Source of the DNA: Flaviramulus multivorans
GTDB lineage: Bacteria > Bacteroidota > Bacteroidia > Flavobacteriales > Flavobacteriaceae
Assembly (NCBI RefSeq): GCF_021728415.1
Contig: NZ_JAKKDV010000002.1
Location: forward strand, 702,195 to 766,194
Length of the DNA stretch: 64,000 nucleotides
Direction: 5' to 3'
Below are positions 38,686-48,048 of the stretch, one piece after another (the first letter of the stretch is position 1; each line of letters opens with the position of its first letter). The translations under genes were made by a program, and so were the position numbers. The notes beneath the pieces were generated by a model. It was not told where the DNA came from and did no database searches. It saw only the letters and a program-made list of their open reading frames with translations.

Positions 38686-39975
38686 TTATTTTTCTACAGA
38701 TTGAATATTTCTAGCAAAGTAATAAATTGCTCCAACACCTAGAGGAACAAATATTGCAATTGCTATAAAAATTGGGGTATATGAAAATTTATCAACGATT
38801 ATTGGAACTAAAAAGTTCATAATAATTACTGAAAAGACACCCACCATACCTCCTAACCCTGCTAATGAGCCTACAGATTTTCCAGCAAAGAAATCGCTTG
38901 GTAGTGTTTGTACATTTCCAATAGCAAATTGAAAACCAAATAGTACTACAAATACAATGGCAACGAATTTCTCAGCGGTATCACCAAACAATATGGTTGC
39001 TATAAGACCTGCTACCATTAAAATACCACCTATTAATATTGTAGTTTTTCTTCCTTTATCAGTAGAACCCGTTTTTGAAATAATGATACCTGAAACATAT
39101 CCTCCAGCTATACTTCCTAAAGCAGCTCCAACATAAGGTACCCATGCAAACATACCTACCTCTTTGACATTAAAACCATAAACGTCAAATAAATATATAG
39201 GCATCCAACCTACAAAAAGCCACCATATAGGTTCTAAGAAAAACCTACACACTACAATAGACCAAGATTCTTTAAATGAAAGGATTTCTTTTAAACTTTT
39301 TCCTTTTGTTTCTTCAGTAGCATTTTGATCAGCTTCACTCTGACCTGATAAAATATATTTTTGTTCTTCCGTTGTAATCCAAGGGTGTTTTTTTGGTCCT
39401 ACTTTATTAATTATAACCCAGGGAATAACCCATAATAGTCCCATCGAACCAACAATAATAAATGTGATTTCCCATCCATAAGCAACAAATAATGTTGCTA
39501 TTAAAAGTGGTGCAATTACCGACCCGATTGAAGCTCCTGCATTAAATAACCCTTGCGCTATGGCGCGTTCTTTAATTGGAAACCATTCGGCATTACTCTT
39601 TACTGCACCTGGCCAGTTTCCTGCCTCCGATAAACCAAGCGTAGTTCTAAAGAATGCTAAAGAATAAAAACCGCGAACGGTTGCATGTAATATGGTAGAT
39701 AAACTCCAAATTCCAATACTTAATACATATCCTATTTTAGTACCAACTTTATCAAATATTTTACCAGAAAATAATTGACCTAAAGCATAGGCTACCATAA
39801 AAATATTCAGTATTAAGCCATAATCGTTTTTATCCATGCCTAATGAATTGGAAATGGACCCTTCAAGGTCTTCATTACCCCACATAATAGACAAAGCACT
39901 TCTATCAATATAATTAATAACTGTTGCTAAAAATATCAATCCTATAATCCACCAACGCAGTCCTTTTAATTTCAT
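38686..39975 (-). CDS. MFS transporter, hexuronate (ExuT-like) type
   Basis: A 12-helix major facilitator of the anion:cation symporter group, with VINYIDRSALSIMWG in helix 1 and FNAGASIGSVIAPLL in helix 4-5, like ExuT-type uronate carriers. Its role is probably uptake of unsaturated uronate or DEH across the inner membrane. I use the ATG at 39975. The longer TTG start adds six residues. It precedes the SDR gene and follows the gntR gene; a structured leader lies between. Confidence 0.9.
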   Translation of the reverse strand: MKLKGLRWWIIGLIFLATVINYIDRSALSIMWGNEDLEGSISNSLGMDKNDYGLILNIFMVAYALGQLFSGKIFDKVGTKIGYVLSIGIWSLSTILHATVRGFYSLAFFRTTLGLSEAGNWPGAVKSNAEWFPIKERAIAQGLFNAGASIGSVIAPLLIATLFVAYGWEITFIIVGSMGLLWVIPWVIINKVGPKKHPWITTEEQKYILSGQSEADQNATEETKGKSLKEILSFKESWSIVVCRFFLEPIWWLFVGWMPIYLFDVYGFNVKEVGMFAWVPYVGAALGSIAGGYVSGIIISKTGSTDKGRKTTILIGGILMVAGLIATILFGDTAEKFVAIVFVVLFGFQFAIGNVQTLPSDFFAGKSVGSLAGLGGMVGVFSVIIMNFLVPIIVDKFSYTPIFIAIAIFVPLGVGAIYYFARNIQSVEK

Positions 39976-40094
39976 ATTTTTTAATTTTAACAATTAATAT
40001 TAGTCACGATTTAAAGCATCATGATTTACGCCTGTATTTACAAGTATGATTTATAAAGTTTTTAAATGAAGAAATAATACAAATAGAATTTCTC

Positions 40095-40146
40095 CCCTCC
40101 TAATATTCTTTTAAAAGAAGTTAAAAAGCGTGCATTTTTTAACTTC
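40095..40146 (-). promoter_or_regulatory. Leader hairpin with TGCACG loop and AGGAGGG, upstream of the MFS gene
   Basis: On the minus strand, GAAGTTAAAAA and TTTTTAACTTC form an 11-bp stem with TGCACGC in the loop, followed 15 nt later by AGGAGGGGAG. The same layout with a different stem lies before susC (47757-47811). It may terminate gntR or act in the MFS leader. A second small inverted repeat (CAGTAAA/TTTACTG, 40146-40167) spans the gntR stop. Confidence 0.6.
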
Positions 40147-40157
40147 AGTAAACTATT

Positions 40158-40856
40158 TTATTTACTGTAACAGTATTGATATAAGACACTAAAATGGTCT
40201 TTCATTTTTTGCTTTGCCAATATGGGGTCTTGTTTTTTTATGGCTTCGTATATCTCTGTATGTTCATTTATTCCTAACACCGATAGCCTTTTATCGCAAA
40301 CATGATATTTTTCGAAATTCATGATTATTTCTGGTGTTATGGTTAACATAAAAGTATTCATAGTACTATTCTTACTTGCTTTAGCTATAGCTAAATGAAA
40401 TAACAAGTCTTCTTGAACTGCATCTTCTCCTGATAGTGCCTTTTCTTTGTAAGCATCTAAAGCATGTTTTATATTTTTTAAATCCTCTTCAGATCTTCTC
40501 AGAGCAGCTAACCTTACTGTTTTTAATTCAAATAAAATTCTGGTTTCAACTAATGATTTGAAATCAGGTTCTTCCAAACTCAAAATATCATCGATCATTC
40601 CGTTCATAGCAACAACGCCAATATTAGCTACAAAAGTTCCACTTTGAGGAATAGATTTCAGAATACCATAAAACTCTAATTTTTGAATAGCTTCTCGCAC
40701 AACACTGCGACTTACATCAAACTTATCAGATAGCATTCTTTCAGAAGGTAATTTATCTCCAGGCTCTAAGTTTTTATAATTAATTAACTCTCTTATTTTA
40801 TCAATTATAACACTTTTAGTGTCTTGATTATTTACTGTTAATGCTTCTAATTTCAT
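40158..40856 (-). CDS. GntR-family regulator, FadR/FCD subfamily
   Basis: An N-terminal winged HTH (LPSERMLSDKFDVSRSVVREAIQKLEF) and a helical FCD effector domain (about residues 80-225, with the metal-binding Asp/His positions in ETRILFELKT and LLFHLAIAKAS). FCD regulators in uronate loci respond to hexuronate-type ligands. TGGTNNNACCA-like operators, the subfamily's usual site, occur at three promoters in this locus, so this protein is the prime candidate to bind them. No such site precedes its own gene. Confidence 0.92.
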   Translation of the reverse strand: MKLEALTVNNQDTKSVIIDKIRELINYKNLEPGDKLPSERMLSDKFDVSRSVVREAIQKLEFYGILKSIPQSGTFVANIGVVAMNGMIDDILSLEEPDFKSLVETRILFELKTVRLAALRRSEEDLKNIKHALDAYKEKALSGEDAVQEDLLFHLAIAKASKNSTMNTFMLTITPEIIMNFEKYHVCDKRLSVLGINEHTEIYEAIKKQDPILAKQKMKDHFSVLYQYCYSK

Positions 40857-41111
40857 TTGCTATAATTTAATGTTGGAAATTAAAATTTATTGTAAGTTAT
40901 ACAAGGATTCCTCTAACTATTGCCTTATTACATTTAAATTTTAATCTCATAAATTTTGAGTAATTATTATGCTAAAATTAAAAAAAACATTTAAGCTTTT
41001 AGATGCTTTTTTTACTTCTTCTATTTGCAGCTTATAAATTACCAAAATTTAATTAAATAAACTACAAATCTATTATTTCAAATACTATTTACCTATTAAG
41101 TAAATATAACA

Positions 41112-42032
41112 TTAATGGCTAACCTCTAATTCGTAAAATCGAACTTTGGAAAAAGAGCCTTCATCCCTAGATTGAAAATAATTTCCAGCTTTGAAATAAT
41201 TTTCAAAAACACCCCATCTTCTCATATGAATATTTTCATAAACTTTATATTCATTGCCGTTTAATATAACAACCATTTTGCCTTCAGATACTTTTACTTC
41301 AAGTGTAAACTTTCTAAAACCTACTTCTTGTTCAAAATTAAAGCCATCGTCATCACCCCATGCATCTTCATGGAGTATTTCGGTATCCGAAGCATTTAAA
41401 TTTTTAAGAACTTTTGTTTTAACACGAACTTTACCTTTATCCCAATATATTTTTAATATGGGCGGCGCATTATTATCATCTTCACCAATTAAGTCGCGTT
41501 GTTCATTAGTTAACCTGCCGTGAATTTGCATAATAATAGTTCTATGATATTTACCATCGGAGTCCTTTGTTGTTTCATCCATGGCAAGTTTTGCCTTAAG
41601 ATTACCACCTTGTGCAAAGGTCCAATTGACATTATTGTTTCCTGGTACCATTTGTTCTCTTAATTCCGATCTTGTATATTTTGTATTTCTAGTTTTTGAT
41701 TCAGTAGGCATAGCATAAAACACAATGGCTCCTGCTGTTGAATCTATATACATATATGGCTTAGCAACTTCGTTAGATGCGAAATCTAGAATCTCGGGTG
41801 GATCAATTTCAATAGGCTTTCCATTTTCATCTGCAACTGGCAACGTTACTTTCCAGTGACTTAAATCGATATCAGGAAGCTTAAACTTCTTCTTTTTTTT
41901 CTTCTTTTTAGATTTTTTTTCGATTTTAGAATCCGATTCTGTAACGCTACTTTTCTTATTTTGAGAAGTAGCGTTAACAGATAGAAATATTGTTAAAACA
42001 ATTAATAATAGTTCTTTTCGGAAATTTTTCAT
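41112..42032 (-). CDS. PL7 alginate lyase
   Basis: The three family signatures are present: RSELR (residues 121-125), QIH (169-171) and YFKAGNYFQ (279-287), which build the beta-jelly-roll active site. QIH rather than QVH is often associated with guluronate preference. A signal peptide without lipobox and a run of lysines (KKSKKKKKKKKFK, 39-51) precede the catalytic domain, so it is likely released rather than anchored as a lipoprotein. It follows the PKD protein gene by 14 nt at the end of the susCD operon. Confidence 0.95.
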   Translation of the reverse strand: MKNFRKELLLIVLTIFLSVNATSQNKKSSVTESDSKIEKKSKKKKKKKKFKLPDIDLSHWKVTLPVADENGKPIEIDPPEILDFASNEVAKPYMYIDSTAGAIVFYAMPTESKTRNTKYTRSELREQMVPGNNNVNWTFAQGGNLKAKLAMDETTKDSDGKYHRTIIMQIHGRLTNEQRDLIGEDDNNAPPILKIYWDKGKVRVKTKVLKNLNASDTEILHEDAWGDDDGFNFEQEVGFRKFTLEVKVSEGKMVVILNGNEYKVYENIHMRRWGVFENYFKAGNYFQSRDEGSFSKVRFYELEVSH

Positions 42033-42046
42033 TTGTATTGAATTAA

Positions 42047-42988
42047 TTATAATCTAGGATATACCTTAACATTATCAACATATAAGTCTACAGGAGTAAC
42101 CGCCCATAACCAAATAGATACTAATCCAGAATCATTAGACGTAAAATCAACTTTAACTTGAGTAAATGTTGTTTTACCTTTTACTTCAGTTCCTACATGA
42201 GTTACAAGAGCTCCTCCAGCAATAGATTGATTATAAGCATCAACCCCATCGGTAAAATGACCATCAAGAATTTCGGCAACCATTCTTCTACCTCCAATTG
42301 GATCTGTAGCAATATCATCTTTAATAGCATATTCGAACTCTAAAGTATATTCCCAATTAGGAGATACCACAATAGCTTGATATGCATGTCTAGTATCAGG
42401 ATTTGCCCACTCCGCAGCAGATCTTCTCATGTTCCATTTTGCACCTCTAGTTTTAGCTCCATTATCTGTTCCATCATATAATAACCAAGAACCATCACTA
42501 CTAGATTCAAAACCAAAACGTGACCATCCATTTGAAAAATCAATTCTCCAATTATTACTACTATCTTCCATATCACCATTTAATACTTCAGGATTAATAG
42601 GTACAAATCTATCTACTACTTCTACTACAATAGTAGTAGTTGCCGACATCCCATTGTTATCACTTGCTGTTAACGTAACATTGTAGTCACCTTCTCCTCC
42701 AGCAAACTTATAAACAGGGTCTTTCTCTGTAGAGGTATCCCCTGTTCCAAAATCCCAAAGAAAGGTTGTAGATTCGGTTGCTAGATTAGTAAATTGAATA
42801 GTGTTAAAATCTCTCTCTCCAGGAGTATATGAAAAGTCTGCGGTAGGTAAAAAATTATCTACTTGTGACCCTGCATCTGGTAAATCATCTCTAAAAAGGC
42901 TGTCATCACAGCTAAAAATAAAACTAACTGCTACAATACTTAAAAGCAACAATGTTGTTTTACGGAAAAAAATTACTTTATTTTTCAT
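42047..42988 (-). CDS. PKD-domain surface lipoprotein (SusE/F-position glycan-binding protein)
   Basis: A signal peptide with lipobox (FIFSC), a PKD domain (about residues 45-128: ADFSYTPGERDFNTIQFTN, WDFGTGD) and a C-terminal beta-sandwich that looks like a carbohydrate-binding module (VLNGDMEDSSNNWRID ... DLYVDNVKVY). Its place right after susD is where surface glycan-binding proteins lie in such loci, so alginate binding is inferred. It is 18 nt from susD and 14 nt from the PL7 gene. Confidence 0.85.
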   Translation of the reverse strand: MKNKVIFFRKTTLLLLSIVAVSFIFSCDDSLFRDDLPDAGSQVDNFLPTADFSYTPGERDFNTIQFTNLATESTTFLWDFGTGDTSTEKDPVYKFAGGEGDYNVTLTASDNNGMSATTTIVVEVVDRFVPINPEVLNGDMEDSSNNWRIDFSNGWSRFGFESSSDGSWLLYDGTDNGAKTRGAKWNMRRSAAEWANPDTRHAYQAIVVSPNWEYTLEFEYAIKDDIATDPIGGRRMVAEILDGHFTDGVDAYNQSIAGGALVTHVGTEVKGKTTFTQVKVDFTSNDSGLVSIWLWAVTPVDLYVDNVKVYPRL

Positions 42989-43006
42989 AGTTAAATTATT
43001 TAAATA

Positions 43007-44464
43007 TTAATATCCAGGATTTTGTGTTAAAAGTCCCCCGCTTAAATTAATTTCTCTTGCCGGAATAGGTAAGAGTAAGGCTCTTGAATTAAAAACATAT
43101 CCCATTTCAACAGCATGGGCACTTAATACTGCATCAGCAACACCAAATCTAAGTAAATCAAACCAGCGTTGGTTTTCAAATGCTAATTCTACACGTCTTT
43201 CAAGTAATAGATCATCTTTAGTTACACTTGCTATAGCGTTAGGCGCTGTAGCAGGAAACGCTCGGTCTCTTATCCTTTGAAAAGAAGCTAAAGCACCGGC
43301 ATCAACAGTTGCTGCACCACCAGCTAAAACTGCTTCTACATGCATTAGTAATACATCAGCAAATCGTATAGCAATATAATCATTTCCTGCATTACGTGCA
43401 TTTGGACCATAATTGTCATTCACATCAAATCCATCAGGGAAAAACTTCGCTACTTCGTTTTCATCGTCATCAAGGTTTCCTCCTATGTTAGTAATAGAAA
43501 CTGCTGTTCTGTCTCCACCAAAAGCATCTAAATCTGCTTTAAGATTTGCATTAACTATATTTTGACCATCTTCTCTTCCAGCACGGACAAAAGAAGTGAA
43601 TTCAGATGAAAAACTTTGGCTTTCTTGAGAATTTCCAGATTGATATTGAATTGCAAAAATAATTTCATCATTCAACTCTGAATAAAACACATCATGAAAG
43701 TTAGGCTCTAAATCAAAGTCACCACTATTAATTATGGCTTCACATAATTGTTGTGCCCCTGAATAATTACGGTTAGACTGTGTTAAATAAACTTTAGCCA
43801 ATACTGCTTGTGCCGCTGCTCTTGATGCTCTTGCTTTATACGTGTTATCTAAAACACTAACAGCTTCTTGTAAATCTTCTACAATTTGTGCATAGATATC
43901 TGCCGCTGGAACTCTAGTGAAAAGTGGTGTCTTATCGTCGGCAGGACCAATAACTGTAGTAACTAAAGGCACATCGCCATACAATCTAACCAATTTAAAG
44001 TACGCATAAGCTCTTAAAAATTTAGCCTCAGCAGTATATTTTGCTTGATTACTTGCATCAGCAATTTCTATAAAGTTTAAAACATTATTTGCTCTGAAAA
44101 TAACTTCATACATAGATTGCCAATAATCTTCAGATTCCACATTGTTGGCGTTAACTATGTATCTGTGAAAATCAGACTTAGAACCTTCTAAAGTTGCATT
44201 TCTTGTATTATCAGTACGATGTTCTGTTAAAAGGTGTTCAAATTGAACTCCTCTGTTAAAGTTACCAATATTTGTTTCAGTATTCTCATTTACACCTTGA
44301 AGGGCGTCATAAATTCCTATTACTCCAGCCAACACATCTGAATCAGATTGAAAAAAGGCATCTACTGCAACAGCAGTATCTGGTAACGGATTTAAAAACT
44401 CATCACCACAGGAAGTATAAATAAATCCTGCTATGGTTAAGATTAAATATTTTATATGTTTCAT
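43007..44464 (-). CDS. susD: SusD-like alginate-binding outer-membrane lipoprotein
   Basis: A lipobox (IYTSC) and the SusD layout: TPR-like N-terminal region (AYFKLVRLYGDVPLVT, AAAQAVLAKVYLTQ) and the C-terminal RagB block (LLLERRVELAFENQRWFDLLRFG). SusD proteins cap the SusC barrel and bind the oligosaccharide. The gene is 18 nt after susC and part of the same operon. Confidence 0.96.
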   Translation of the reverse strand: MKHIKYLILTIAGFIYTSCGDEFLNPLPDTAVAVDAFFQSDSDVLAGVIGIYDALQGVNENTETNIGNFNRGVQFEHLLTEHRTDNTRNATLEGSKSDFHRYIVNANNVESEDYWQSMYEVIFRANNVLNFIEIADASNQAKYTAEAKFLRAYAYFKLVRLYGDVPLVTTVIGPADDKTPLFTRVPAADIYAQIVEDLQEAVSVLDNTYKARASRAAAQAVLAKVYLTQSNRNYSGAQQLCEAIINSGDFDLEPNFHDVFYSELNDEIIFAIQYQSGNSQESQSFSSEFTSFVRAGREDGQNIVNANLKADLDAFGGDRTAVSITNIGGNLDDDENEVAKFFPDGFDVNDNYGPNARNAGNDYIAIRFADVLLMHVEAVLAGGAATVDAGALASFQRIRDRAFPATAPNAIASVTKDDLLLERRVELAFENQRWFDLLRFGVADAVLSAHAVEMGYVFNSRALLLPIPAREINLSGGLLTQNPGY

Positions 44465-44482
44465 AATTAGTATTTTTTAATA

Positions 44483-47400
44483 TTAAAAGTCAACGTTCAG
44501 ACCGAATGTTACGGTTTTATATATTGGTGTACCAGCTCTTTGAGATCCATAGGCTCTTGGGTTATTTCCATCAACATGTTCAGGGTTAAAACCATGGTAA
44601 TCATCAGCAGTTATATATATCAAGTTTTGAGCAGTAGCATAAAGTCTTATTCCTGATACTCCTATTTTTGATGTAACATCATCTGAAAAATTGTAACCAA
44701 GATTTACATTTCGTAATGAGAAGTAGTCTGCACTTGCTATAACTTCACTTGTTAAAACCTTTTCTTGAATAAAAGATTCATGAGGTACAAGACCATCAGC
44801 TACAGCTTGCGCTTCACCACCACTTCTTGTTCTGTTACCAAACCAGTTATAAAAATATTGATCTCCGATATTATTTACCTGAGCACCTAAACTTCCTTGT
44901 ACCATAAAAGAGAAGTCAAAGTTTCCAAATTTAAATTCGTTAGTAAAACTATATACTAAATCTGGATATGGGTCTCCTAAAATTGTTTTATCGTCATCGG
45001 TAATAATCCCATCACCATTTAAATCTTTTACGATAGTGTCATCTGCTTGCCCATTAATTCTGTTCCAAGGATTATCAACGTAAGTCGTTCTAAATTGTGT
45101 ATCATCATAAGATTCATCAACAACAAACCCCCAGAACGATGATATAGGCTCACCAATTCTGTTAATCCATTGTGAATTTCTACCGTATGTATCTTCAATT
45201 AATGCATTGTTAGAATCACCAAAACTTAATAATTCATTTTGGTTGGTAGATGCAATTAATGTAGAATTCCAAGAAAATTTCTCACTAGTGATATTTTTTG
45301 TTCTGAACTCCAATTCCCATCCTCTATTTTGAACTTCTCCCAAGTTTACAATACCTCCTGTAAATCCAGTTACATAAGAAACAGGGTTAAATAACAGTAA
45401 TTGATCACTATTTCTTCGGTAATAATCTAAAGTTCCAGATATTCTGTTATTGAAGAATCCGAAATCTACCGCAGGGTTAAATTCTTCCGATGCCTCCCAC
45501 TGTAATAATCCGTTTGCAATGTTAAGTGGAGAAACACCTGCAACAACATTACCATCTACAACATAATTTGAGTTTTGTAACAGTGCCAAATATGGCCATG
45601 CATTTACAACATCGCTACCTACATTAAAGTTCTCAGCTCCTGTGAAACCATAACTAACTCTAAACTTTAAATTGCTAACAAAGTCGCTATCTCTTAAGAA
45701 ATTCTCTTTTGCAGCATTCCATCCAATAGAAATTGCAGGGAAGTTACCCCATTTAGAATCTCTACCAAAAACCGAACTACCGTCACGTCTAAAAGAAGCA
45801 GATAATAAGTATTTATCAGCATAAGCATAATTAATTCTACCAAAATAACCAACTTTTTTTAGTTCAGTATTTGTTTCAACATATTCACCAATTGCTGTTG
45901 CACCCTGTAGATTTTTTAGTAAATCATTTGAGTATCCATTACCAGTAACCTGGCTTTCTTCACTTTTTCTTTGTTGTATTGTCATACCTGCTAATACATC
46001 AAATTCATGGTTACCAAAATCTTTACTATAAGATAACGTATTATCAGAAATTAATCTAGTACGGAATCTATTTTGTAAATTGTATTGAGCTCTACTGTTA
46101 CCTGATGCATGATGTAATGTACCATCCCATCTCGTTCTCTTTCTTTGTTCTATAGTAACACCCAACGATGTTTTTGCTGTAAGCCCGTCTAAAATATCAA
46201 CACTTAAAAAAGTAGAACCATATAACTTCGTATTATACTCATAATGCTCTCTTTCAACATATTGTGCATATGGATTTGAATCTCCAGAAGTACGAGGTCT
46301 TTCACCACTACCATCATTGTCTAAATCTAAATTAACCAAGTGGTTTTCATAAAAGTAATCTCCTACTCCAACATCTGGATAAGCACCTCTATTAATAAAT
46401 TGAAGCGTTTCCGCTGTATGGTAAATAGGCAACCAAGGTGATTGACGTATTGGGTTATGAATAGATGTAGGTAAACTTCTTTGCTTAGTGTAAGATGGCG
46501 TTGCGTTTAGTCCAAATTTAACTTTTTTACCTAATTTTGAATCTACTTTTAAACTCGCCGTATATAATTTATAATCATCCGTAATTACAACACCTTCGTC
46601 ATGAAGATATCTTAAAGAGGTACTAAACTTAGTAGTCTCAGAACCTCCACGTGCAGCAAAAGAATGACTTGTAATAGTTCCCCCGTTAAAAAATACATCT
46701 TGCCAATCTCTGTCAACCCCCGTTGTAGCAACTAATAATTGTGCATATAGAGTTTCGCCAGAAAGTGTACCTGTTGCTGCTTGCTCTACTTTAGCCCAAT
46801 CTGCTACACTTTTTCTGTAATCATCACTACCATGAGCACTTTTATAACCCGTATAGGTCTCATAACTAAATTTTGTTTTTCCTTCTTTACCACTTTTTGT
46901 AGTAATCATGATTACACCATTAGAACCTTCACTACCATAGATAGCAGCAGATGCCGCATCTTTTAAAACTTCAAAAGATTCTACATCATTCATGTTAAGG
47001 TTTCCTAGAAAATCTGCACTTACTACAATTCCATCAACAACAACAGCTGGTCCAGAGTCAGCATTAATAGACCCAACACCTCTAATAGTAATGGTTGGAG
47101 CTCCACCTGCCTCGGCATTTGTTGCTTGAATATTAACACCAGATACTTGACCAATAAGGGCATCATCTACCCTAGCTACTGCTATTTGATCCAAGTCTTC
47201 ATTAACAACTTTGGAAATAGCTCCTGTAAGGTGAGATTTTTTCTGAGTACCATATCCCACAACCACTACTTCATCTAGTTGCGCTAAATCTTCAACAAGC
47301 GCGACATTAATAGTGGTTTGATCAGTCACAATCTGAACTTTAGTAACATATCCTAGATATGAGAATTGTAACGCTTCACCACTACTCACTTGAATTTGAT

Positions 47401-47599
47401 AGTTACCATCAAAATCAGTTGTTGTACCACGCGATGTATTTAAAACAATAACGTTTACACCAGCAATTGGCATATTATCCGTTTGTGAGACTACTGTACC
47501 TTTTACAACAATCCCGCCTTGAGCAAATAATGCAACATTGAAAAACAAAATTGCAATAAGGGCTAGTTTGATTTTTAAATTCATAATTAGTTTTTTCAT
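44483..47599 (-). CDS. susC: SusC/RagA-type TonB-dependent transporter
   Basis: A 1038-aa TonB-dependent receptor: signal peptide, CarboxypepD-regulatory domain (GTVVSQTDNMPIAGVNVIV), TonB box region (VVVGYGTQKKSHLTGAI), plug and a 22-strand barrel ending TVTFGLNVDF. It imports alginate oligosaccharides with the SusD lid. Its promoter and tandem GntR-type operators lie about 300 bp upstream, leaving a roughly 300-nt leader that holds the TGCACG-loop hairpin. Confidence 0.97.
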   Translation of the reverse strand: MKKLIMNLKIKLALIAILFFNVALFAQGGIVVKGTVVSQTDNMPIAGVNVIVLNTSRGTTTDFDGNYQIQVSSGEALQFSYLGYVTKVQIVTDQTTINVALVEDLAQLDEVVVVGYGTQKKSHLTGAISKVVNEDLDQIAVARVDDALIGQVSGVNIQATNAEAGGAPTITIRGVGSINADSGPAVVVDGIVVSADFLGNLNMNDVESFEVLKDAASAAIYGSEGSNGVIMITTKSGKEGKTKFSYETYTGYKSAHGSDDYRKSVADWAKVEQAATGTLSGETLYAQLLVATTGVDRDWQDVFFNGGTITSHSFAARGGSETTKFSTSLRYLHDEGVVITDDYKLYTASLKVDSKLGKKVKFGLNATPSYTKQRSLPTSIHNPIRQSPWLPIYHTAETLQFINRGAYPDVGVGDYFYENHLVNLDLDNDGSGERPRTSGDSNPYAQYVEREHYEYNTKLYGSTFLSVDILDGLTAKTSLGVTIEQRKRTRWDGTLHHASGNSRAQYNLQNRFRTRLISDNTLSYSKDFGNHEFDVLAGMTIQQRKSEESQVTGNGYSNDLLKNLQGATAIGEYVETNTELKKVGYFGRINYAYADKYLLSASFRRDGSSVFGRDSKWGNFPAISIGWNAAKENFLRDSDFVSNLKFRVSYGFTGAENFNVGSDVVNAWPYLALLQNSNYVVDGNVVAGVSPLNIANGLLQWEASEEFNPAVDFGFFNNRISGTLDYYRRNSDQLLLFNPVSYVTGFTGGIVNLGEVQNRGWELEFRTKNITSEKFSWNSTLIASTNQNELLSFGDSNNALIEDTYGRNSQWINRIGEPISSFWGFVVDESYDDTQFRTTYVDNPWNRINGQADDTIVKDLNGDGIITDDDKTILGDPYPDLVYSFTNEFKFGNFDFSFMVQGSLGAQVNNIGDQYFYNWFGNRTRSGGEAQAVADGLVPHESFIQEKVLTSEVIASADYFSLRNVNLGYNFSDDVTSKIGVSGIRLYATAQNLIYITADDYHGFNPEHVDGNNPRAYGSQRAGTPIYKTVTFGLNVDF

Positions 47600-47756
47600 T
47601 TTTAAAATTGTAAAGTTAATTAGCTTATTTATGCTAGTTGGATTGATTTATAATCCATTCGTATGTTAAGATTCACTTTACAAAACATAATCTCCAAATA
47701 AATTTGTAATTTTGAAATATAAATGTTTATATAAAGCATTTTCTTAAATTTTACTT

Positions 47757-47811
47757 CCCTCCTAAAAGAAGTAGAAACTTTTTAAAAGGATAGGCGTGCA
47801 CCTGTCCTTTT
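47757..47811 (-). promoter_or_regulatory. susC leader hairpin with TGCACG loop and AGGAGGG
   Basis: On the minus strand, AAAAGGACAGG, loop TGCACG, then CCTATCCTTTT (one C-A mismatch), followed 20 nt later by AGGAGGGAAG. It falls near the 5' end of the predicted susC transcript. Loop and purine motif are shared with the MFS leader, while the stem sequence is not. Confidence 0.6.
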
Positions 47812-47871
47812 TTTATTTTTTCATATTAGTTTTAATTTTTGTGAAGTGTTATACATTTAGTTTAGTTTTTC

Positions 47872-47909
47872 TTGGTAAACCAAACTGGTAAACCAATTTG
47901 GTTTTCCAA
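47872..47909. promoter_or_regulatory. Tandem GntR-type operators at the susC promoter
   Basis: TTGGTAAACCAA, CTGGTAAACCAA and the degenerate TTGGTTTTCCAA follow each other at exact 13-bp intervals (47872, 47885, 47898). The third overlaps the -7 element, so binding would block transcription. Confidence 0.75.
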
Positions 47910-47937
47910 ATATATGCTAATTTTTTGTTAAAACAAA
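47907..47937 (-). promoter_or_regulatory. susC promoter
   Basis: On the minus strand TTTG (47934-47937), 19 nt, TATATTTG (47907-47914). The identical geometry and -7 occur at the promoters at 53169 and 59255. Confidence 0.8.
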
Positions 47938-48048
47938 TAAAATTTCAATTTTAACACCATTATTCTATAAAATCTGCTAGAATTGGACTAAAAATACCCT
48001 AAATGTTGCACCTTAAAGTCGATGTAAAATTGATAAACAAATTTTATT

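Larger units (their letters stand above)
47600..48048. other. 449-bp regulatory region upstream of susC
   Basis: No gene is supported here. From the susC start outward it holds an AT-rich leader, the AGGAGGG/TGCACG-loop hairpin (47757-47811), tandem operators (47872-47909), the susC promoter (47907-47937) and about 110 bp of featureless AT-rich sequence before the kdgF stop. Confidence 0.7.

Noticed and set aside
40980..41025. Possible terminator AAGC...GCTT after the PL7 gene
   Set aside because: Only a 4-bp stem before a T run; not strong enough to call.
47600..47760. A 36-codon leader frame in the susC leader after AGGAGGG
   Set aside because: The ATG is 17 nt from the purine motif, too far for a normal ribosome site, and the other leader with AGGAGGG has no comparable frame.
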